Assembly (NCBI GenBank): GCA_030619215.1
Contig: JAUXBV010000002.1
Coordinates: 1 to 19,425 of the forward strand
Length of the DNA stretch: 19,425 bases
Source: Fibrobacterota bacterium
Lineage (GTDB): Bacteria; Fibrobacterota; Chitinivibrionia; Chitinivibrionales; JANQEN01
Direction of reading: 5' to 3'
Shown here one piece after another: positions 14,654 through 19,425 of this stretch. Below the pieces are notes generated by a model, which was given only the letters and a program-made list of their open reading frames with translations, did not search any database and was not told the origin of the DNA. A program made the translations under genes and the position numbers. How positions within the stretch are numbered: position 1 is the first letter of the stretch; each line of letters starts with the position of its first letter.

Positions 14654-15451
14654 ATGAGTAAAGAAAAAGGTAAAAAAACAGTTAAGCCCGAGCCATTAGA
14701 ATTCGGTGATTCGATATTTCCACCTTTTTACGGATCAGGGGAGATGCTTACCTGGGATACCAAAGCATTGCTGGATTCGATTGACAGGAAGCGTTTATAC
14801 GGTTCCTTTCGGCATGATGGAAAAAACAATAATAGTAAATTAGGGCAAGTTGACAAAGATGATTTTGATGATTTATTTAAACTAATTACACAGGAAATAA
14901 TAGCTGATAATCTTATTGATGCCCGTGGCTTTTACGGATTTTTTCCTGTTATTTCTGACGACGATAAGCTAATCTTACTGAGCCCCGGTGATTATCATAC
15001 TGAGATCGCTTCATTTTCATTTCCACGTTTGGAAGAAAAAAAATGGCGCAGTTTTGCCGACTATTTCAGGCCGGAAGGGGATATATTTTCTGTTTCAATA
15101 GTGACAATAGGTTTTGCTTTGAGTGGCAAATGTAAGAAATATAACCAAGAAAATGAGATTAAAAGTTTTTTTTCAGGTAGTCTCGGAGATTATATAATAG
15201 AAATAGTTACAACTAAGATAAATGCTGAGATTAAACGAGCATTATTTCTTCCCAATAACCAGGGACTCAGCTGTTCTTTTGGACAACCTGGTTTGCCCGA
15301 ATTAAATAAACAGCAAATATTATTAGAAATTATGTGTGCTGAGGACAGGCTTGGCATCACGCTTTCTAAAGATTTTCAACTTCAACCAAAGCATTCCTCC
15401 CTTTATATATATGCCCAACATCCGGAAGCCGGGTGTTTCAGCGCCCTATGA
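14654..15451 (+). CDS. Free-standing methionine-synthase reactivation (AdoMet-binding) domain
   Basis: In cobalamin-dependent methionine synthase (MetH), the C-terminal domain binds S-adenosylmethionine and re-methylates oxidised cob(II)alamin. Here that domain stands alone as a 265-residue protein. Matches to the domain include PPFYGSGEMLTWD near the start, DARGFYGFFPVISDDD near 90, ADYFRPEGDIFSVSIVTIG near 137, and a C-terminal run with DRLGITLSKDFQLQP and HPEAGCFSAL. The usual GYPACP turn is GQPGLP here, so a tyrosine at the AdoMet pocket is replaced by glutamine. No metH, MetE or corrinoid-protein gene is adjacent. It may reactivate a separate MetH or another corrinoid methyltransferase. 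The ribosome-binding site is weak (AAGAG upstream). Confidence 0.82.
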   Translation: MSKEKGKKTVKPEPLEFGDSIFPPFYGSGEMLTWDTKALLDSIDRKRLYGSFRHDGKNNNSKLGQVDKDDFDDLFKLITQEIIADNLIDARGFYGFFPVISDDDKLILLSPGDYHTEIASFSFPRLEEKKWRSFADYFRPEGDIFSVSIVTIGFALSGKCKKYNQENEIKSFFSGSLGDYIIEIVTTKINAEIKRALFLPNNQGLSCSFGQPGLPELNKQQILLEIMCAEDRLGITLSKDFQLQPKHSSLYIYAQHPEAGCFSAL

Positions 15452-15508
15452 ATCAAAAATAATTAGTTTTTATTGAAACCCTGTATTTTGGATTGAAACT
15501 TTAACAGG

Positions 15509-15608
15509 TGGAGTGCTGGAATATTGGAGTGTTGGATTATAAGGATATAAAAATCTTTTACCATTACTCCAATATTTTAATCCTTTAGGGCTCCATCACT
15601 CCATTTTT
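15509..15608 (+). repeat. Hairpin repeat / probable terminator
   Basis: TGGAGTGCTGGA (15509-15520) pairs with TCCATCACTCCA (15592-15603) with one mismatch, and ATATTGGAGT (15521-15530) pairs perfectly with ACTCCAATAT (15566-15575). Five T residues follow (15604-15608). The TGGAGT/TTGGA wording resembles dispersed repeats common in uncultured bacterial genomes. It probably ends transcription of the preceding gene. Confidence 0.6.
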
Positions 15609-15618
15609 ATCTTCAATT

Positions 15619-15634
15619 TGTGACGTACATCACA
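15619..15634. promoter_or_regulatory. CRP/FNR-type operator
   Basis: TGTGA and TCACA, separated by six bases (CGTACA), make a perfect match to the CRP-type half-site arrangement. It sits about 105 bases upstream of the TATAAT box (from 15634 to 15747), beyond the usual activation positions. It may work by looping or with a second site. No CRP-family gene is in view. Confidence 0.6.
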
Positions 15635-15680
15635 GACAAAACCAAAAAAATATAATATTATAAATGGATAATTTCTTCCA

Positions 15681-15727
15681 AAACCCTTGATTTTAATTAT
15701 TTATTTAAGCGCTTAAAAAACCCTTGA
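15681..15727. repeat. Direct repeats flanking a 14-base palindrome
   Basis: AAACCCTTGA occurs at 15681-15690 and again at 15718-15727, 37 bases apart. Between them is the perfect palindrome TTTAAGCGCTTAAA (15704-15717). The second direct repeat overlaps the predicted -35 box (15724-15729), so a protein bound here could repress or activate the promoter. Confidence 0.55.
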
Positions 15728-15752
15728 ATTTTTATCCTTTTCTTGGTATAAT
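15724..15752 (+). promoter_or_regulatory. Sigma-70-type promoter of the surface-protein gene
   Basis: TTGAAT (15724-15729) and a perfect TATAAT (15747-15752) are separated by 17 bases. The predicted start near 15759 leaves a leader of about 70 bases before the ATG. This is the best housekeeping-type promoter in the window. Confidence 0.7.
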
Positions 15753-15830
15753 TAACTGTGCCTTTTTTCACTATATATAGAAATTAAATAATTGTTAATA
15801 TAAACTCCCATACCAAAAGGTCAGGCTCTC

Positions 15831-18800
15831 ATGCAAAGAACTGAACTTTCCAAGGATAAGGAGAGTGCTTTTTTTGCCGGAAATTACAGGTTTAAAAAAG
15901 CACTCTCTTTTTTTGTTGTTGCTGGAATAGTACTCGCTTTCTCTTCTGTTAACGCAGCGGTTGATACTATCACTTTAAGTAAGCGCGGGCTTCATAATGT
16001 AAATACTGTCTATTCAGGTTCTGATGTTAATTTTTATGCCGGAGCTTATCTGAGAGAGGCATCAACTTATGGTTATGAAGTGCTATGCTATGATCCTTTA
16101 ACATCATTCATTGGGAGCGGAGCAACAATTGACAGTGTTACTTTCAGGTTTAACATAAGCAGTGTTAATGGAGGCAGCACTGTGACAGGTGAACTGTTTG
16201 AGCAAAATAAAGGTGCATATTCGGCTTCAGCTTCCTATGATACGTATGCAACGACCGCCTGGACAAATTCATTGGGAACAAAAGCTTCATTATCACCAGG
16301 GTGGTATACCATTAAATCCGCAGCATTGACAACGCTGATCCAGGACTGGGTGGATGAAGCGAAAACAAATGAAGGATTGATATTGGGCGGTGACGCAGGA
16401 TACTTTGATTACTACTGGATTATTTCTGATGCGCAATTAGTTGTTGAATATACGTTGGCAAATGAGATTATCATAGGAGCAGGAACTACAACCGGTAAGT
16501 GGTTACCTACAGAATGTTATAACGGTTATACTTATTCCCAGCAGATATATCTTCAGAGCGAGATAAATACCGCTGGATTGATTGATACCATCTATTTCTA
16601 TTGGACCGGTAACAGTGCAACTTCGCGAACTATTGATGTCTATATGGGCCACACATCAAAAAACATCTTTAATAATTCAACAGACTGGGTTCCTGTTGGA
16701 GGCCTGACTCAAGTCTACAGCGGCAGCTATTCATTGACCGCCTCGGCCGGCTGGTTTATGATTGTTCTGGATACACCTTTTAATTATAATAGCTCCGATA
16801 ACCTCCTTGTTGCAGTTGATGATAATACCGACAGTTATGGTGATAATAACGATCAGTTTTACTGCACAGACCAGGGCACAGTCAGAAGTTTATCCTATTA
16901 TAGTGACGGCATTAATCCAAACCCATCATCTCCGCCGACTGCAGAATCGATAATAACTTTTTGCGCTAATATAAAGTTAAAAGTATCTCCTCCTTCGGGT
17001 GAAGATTACGGAACCTGGTCCTACAACCAGAATATCAACCTTAACACTACGGCAACCGGAGCAGATGTTACAGGCGCTGTATATGATTTCCCTGTTCTCG
17101 TTAGATTGAATTCAGGAAATTTCAATTTTGGCCAGGCAAAAACCGATGGATCTGACATACGTTTTTCAAAATCCGATATCTCCCAACACCTTTATTATGA
17201 GTTGGAGAGGTATGATAATTCAGGCCAGCTTGCTGAGTTCTGGGTGCTGGTTGATACTGTTCAAGGCAACAATAATTCACAGTCTATTAAAATGTACTGG
17301 GGCAATGGAAGCGCTCAGGATTCATCAAATTCAGAAGCAGTATTTAATACCACTGATAATTTTGCTGGAGTGTGGCATTTGGATTCGAGTGATTTCTCGG
17401 ATGCAACTTTAAACAATAATGATGGAATAAACGGCGGTTCATTAGATTCGGCTGGAATGATAGGTAAAGGAAAGAGCTTTGACGGGGTGGATGATTCGAT
17501 CAAGGTAATGCAGAACGCAAGTATTAACAATCTAGATACTCTAACTATGGAAGCATGGATTTACCCGAAGGCTTGGGGAGAAAACAATTATGGACGGATT
17601 ATCAATAAGGCCAGCACCGTAGGCGTTGATGGCCCTAGTTTATCTGTCACGAACGTAGGTGGCGCCAATGGCGTTGAAGCGCTCGCGATCGAGAGATATC
17701 GCACAATAACGAATACCGATGTCCGGTCATCCGATTATTCCATAAAACTGAATCGATGGAGCCACGTGGTGGCGGTTATGAACGGCGTGATGTCCACGAG
17801 ATTGTATATCAATGGAACTGAAACGAATTACCTGTTGCAGACAAACGGCTCCGGCTCTTTCACATCGGACGCATCGTTTAATTTACATATAGGCAACACT
17901 GGCAATGGCGACCGCACGTTTGACGGATACATCGATGAGGTCCGTATGTCCGACGCCAGTCGCTCTTCAGATTGGATCAAGCTCTGCTACCAGAACCAGC
18001 GAGCCCAAAATACTCTGATAAATGGAGCAGATGTAACGCCTCCGGACAATGACATGACCCTGACCGCTACAGGGATTGGCTCCGATAAGGTTGCCTTATT
18101 CTGGAATCCCTCTGCAATTGACTCTTCTGATGCATACGGTGTGGGTATCTGGTATAAGACAGGTGATTCCCCAGACTCCGCAAATGATCCCAGTGCAACA
18201 CTTGCGGGAGTTTATAATTTAGGTACCACTACGGATACCGTGGTTGGATTATCTCAAAATACCACATACTATTTCAGTTTAGCTGCAAAAGACTACGATG
18301 AAAACTGGTCTGATACGGCAACGTCTGCAAATGATACAGCAGCAACATATCCAATTAATGTAAAGACTTGGACCGGTGCGTCAAATAACAGCTGGTCAAA
18401 CGCATCAAACTGGAGCCCGGCCACTGTACCTGGTTCAACAGATTCTGTTGTATTTGGTGCATCAGCAATGTCATGCAACCTGGACGTAAACGCAACAGTT
18501 AAGGCGATTACTTTTATATCCAGCTATACGGGGACATTTAATCTTCAAAGCAATGTTTTGAGCATAATAGGCGATGCAGATTTTTCCACGGGTGGGAATA
18601 TCACTTATACTTTTCCTACTGATGGCAATTTAAGATTTATTGGTACTAGTCCGCAAACTTTGATACCACCGTCAGCTGGTTCACTTCCACCTATCCGTCA
18701 GGATGGTACAGGCGGTACAACAATATCGGGTAATAATCTGTTGTGTGACTCATTACACATATGGTCTGGAACATTTGACATAGACACGTTTGATCTTGAG

Positions 18801-19425
18801 ATCATGGGTGGTGGAAACAGAAAACTTGACATATCTGGAGGAACTTTTAACGGTTCAGGTGGAAGAGTAACTGTTGAAGGAGAGGTTTATATAGGTTCAG
18901 CGCCATCTATATTGAACGCGCCGTCAGATACTTTTTTTGTAAGCGGGAACTGGGACAATGACCAGGGCGGAACCTTCAATGCATCGCCAAATGGATTCGT
19001 GGTGTTTAATTCGTCGATAACGGGTAATTCTATCTATCCAGGAAGTGGTAGTTTCAACCATGTAGTGTTTGCTAATCCTACAGCAGACTGGACCTTTTAT
19101 GGTGATTTATATGCAGACACTTTAAATTTATACGATGGGAAGTTATACTGCGGTGCTGGCAGGACACATAATATAGGGAATTTATTATCCATACCTTCTG
19201 GTGGAAATGGGGTGCTGGACTTCAGTAATTGTACCTTGAACGTAAGTTATGACGCTGATTTTTCGATGTTGGATACGGTGACAGCCACGAATGGTAAGTT
19301 GAAATTTGTTGGAGCAACCACGCAATATTTTTCACCGCACAGCATGAATTATCTGCCATGGGTAGTCCAGGATGGATCAGGGACTACAATGGTATCGGAC
19401 ACAAATCCCTTGAATGTGGATTCAC
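15831..19425 (+). CDS. Giant modular secreted surface protein (open at the right edge)
   Basis: I read a single frame from the ATG at 15831 to the window edge: at least 1198 codons with no stop. Residues 1-24 are a charged n-region, 25-39 a hydrophobic stretch, and VNA/AVD near 42-43 a likely signal-peptidase site, so the protein is probably exported. Modules, in order, are a DNRLRE-like beta domain (about 44-208), a beta-sandwich domain often seen in Bacteroidetes-type secreted proteins (about 211-385, with GWFMIVLDTPFNY), DUF2341 (about 415-492), a LamG-like domain (about 513-725, with TMEAWIYP and FDGYIDEVRMSD), an FN3-like domain (about 737-842), and a repeat-rich beta region opening with KTWTGASNNSWSNASNW. 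Adhesion or carbohydrate binding is inferred, not shown. The N-terminal codons contain a terminator-like hairpin. Confidence 0.85.
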   Translation, partial: MQRTELSKDKESAFFAGNYRFKKALSFFVVAGIVLAFSSVNAAVDTITLSKRGLHNVNTVYSGSDVNFYAGAYLREASTYGYEVLCYDPLTSFIGSGATIDSVTFRFNISSVNGGSTVTGELFEQNKGAYSASASYDTYATTAWTNSLGTKASLSPGWYTIKSAALTTLIQDWVDEAKTNEGLILGGDAGYFDYYWIISDAQLVVEYTLANEIIIGAGTTTGKWLPTECYNGYTYSQQIYLQSEINTAGLIDTIYFYWTGNSATSRTIDVYMGHTSKNIFNNSTDWVPVGGLTQVYSGSYSLTASAGWFMIVLDTPFNYNSSDNLLVAVDDNTDSYGDNNDQFYCTDQGTVRSLSYYSDGINPNPSSPPTAESIITFCANIKLKVSPPSGEDYGTWSYNQNINLNTTATGADVTGAVYDFPVLVRLNSGNFNFGQAKTDGSDIRFSKSDISQHLYYELERYDNSGQLAEFWVLVDTVQGNNNSQSIKMYWGNGSAQDSSNSEAVFNTTDNFAGVWHLDSSDFSDATLNNNDGINGGSLDSAGMIGKGKSFDGVDDSIKVMQNASINNLDTLTMEAWIYPKAWGENNYGRIINKASTVGVDGPSLSVTNVGGANGVEALAIERYRTITNTDVRSSDYSIKLNRWSHVVAVMNGVMSTRLYINGTETNYLLQTNGSGSFTSDASFNLHIGNTGNGDRTFDGYIDEVRMSDASRSSDWIKLCYQNQRAQNTLINGADVTPPDNDMTLTATGIGSDKVALFWNPSAIDSSDAYGVGIWYKTGDSPDSANDPSATLAGVYNLGTTTDTVVGLSQNTTYYFSLAAKDYDENWSDTATSANDTAATYPINVKTWTGASNNSWSNASNWSPATVPGSTDSVVFGASAMSCNLDVNATVKAITFISSYTGTFNLQSNVLSIIGDADFSTGGNITYTFPTDGNLRFIGTSPQTLIPPSAGSLPPIRQDGTGGTTISGNNLLCDSLHIWSGTFDIDTFDLEIMGGGNRKLDISGGTFNGSGGRVTVEGEVYIGSAPSILNAPSDTFFVSGNWDNDQGGTFNASPNGFVVFNSSITGNSIYPGSGSFNHVVFANPTADWTFYGDLYADTLNLYDGKLYCGAGRTHNIGNLLSIPSGGNGVLDFSNCTLNVSYDADFSMLDTVTATNGKLKFVGATTQYFSPHSMNYLPWVVQDGSGTTMVSDTNPLNVDS
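15861..15914 (+). terminator. Terminator-like hairpin inside the signal-peptide coding region
   Basis: GAGAGTGCTTTTTT (15861-15874) and AAAAAAGCACTCTC (15894-15907) form a perfect 14-pair stem with a 19-base loop. Seven T residues follow (15908-15914). A G-T and two A-T pairs extend the stem towards the T-run. It has all the parts of a plus-strand intrinsic terminator, yet lies at codons 11-28 of the large gene. It may act as an attenuator. Confidence 0.65.

Larger units (their letters stand above)
15452..15830. other. Regulatory intergenic region upstream of the surface-protein gene
   Basis: The 379-base gap contains, in order, a hairpin repeat, a CRP/FNR-type palindrome, direct repeats around a 14-base palindrome, and a sigma-70-type promoter, each listed separately. 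The leader after the promoter (about 15760-15830) is AT-rich, and AGG lies a few bases before the ATG. I see no ORF. Confidence 0.6.

Noticed and set aside
16762..17412. Shorter plus-strand frames inside the surface-protein region, which could suggest several small genes.
   Set aside because: They lie in other frames; one uninterrupted frame with recognisable modules covers the whole stretch from 15831.

Overview
The window comes from a bacterium with a Gram-negative cell plan. The evidence is a DnaK of the full-length Gram-negative type, RodZ- and MscS-type envelope proteins, and a very large secreted surface protein built from DUF2341, LamG and FN3-like modules plus a module often seen in Bacteroidetes-type surface proteins. 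I judge by eye that base composition is moderately AT-rich. The mosaic surface protein and the DUF58/BatA pair fit an uncultured member of the FCB or a neighbouring superphylum, but the phylum cannot be fixed from this sequence.

Region 1 (1-4160, all minus strand) reads, in transcription order, maf, a rodZ-like gene, tatD, a 44-codon membrane-peptide ORF, hisC and a partial hisB that runs off the left edge. Overlaps and short gaps suggest co-transcription of much of it. Region 2 (4521-10651, plus strand) starts across a 360-base AT-rich divergent spacer. It holds a methionine aminopeptidase with an N-terminal SEC-C zinc motif, hflX, a DUF58 gene, a BatA-like gene that starts at TTG and overlaps it, and an MscS channel.

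Region 3 (10652-12316) is accessory-like. It has a nested inverted-repeat element, a STAS-domain gene, a cluster of tandem hairpin-forming repeats, and a yefM-yoeB toxin-antitoxin operon on the minus strand with a textbook double TGTACA operator. Region 4 is an orphan dnaK preceded by a close match to a sigma-54 promoter, followed by hairpins and a free-standing methionine-synthase reactivation domain.

Region 5 (15452-19425) has a hairpin-forming repeat, a CRP/FNR-type palindrome, a palindrome between direct repeats and a good sigma-70-type promoter. These lead into a surface-protein gene that stays open to the right edge (at least 1198 codons). Its signal-peptide coding region contains a perfect 14-bp inverted repeat followed by seven T residues, which looks like an intrinsic terminator or attenuator.

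The most notable signals are non-coding: the sigma-54 promoter on dnaK, the repeat cluster with a compensatory stem change, and the terminator-like hairpin at the start of the surface-protein gene.
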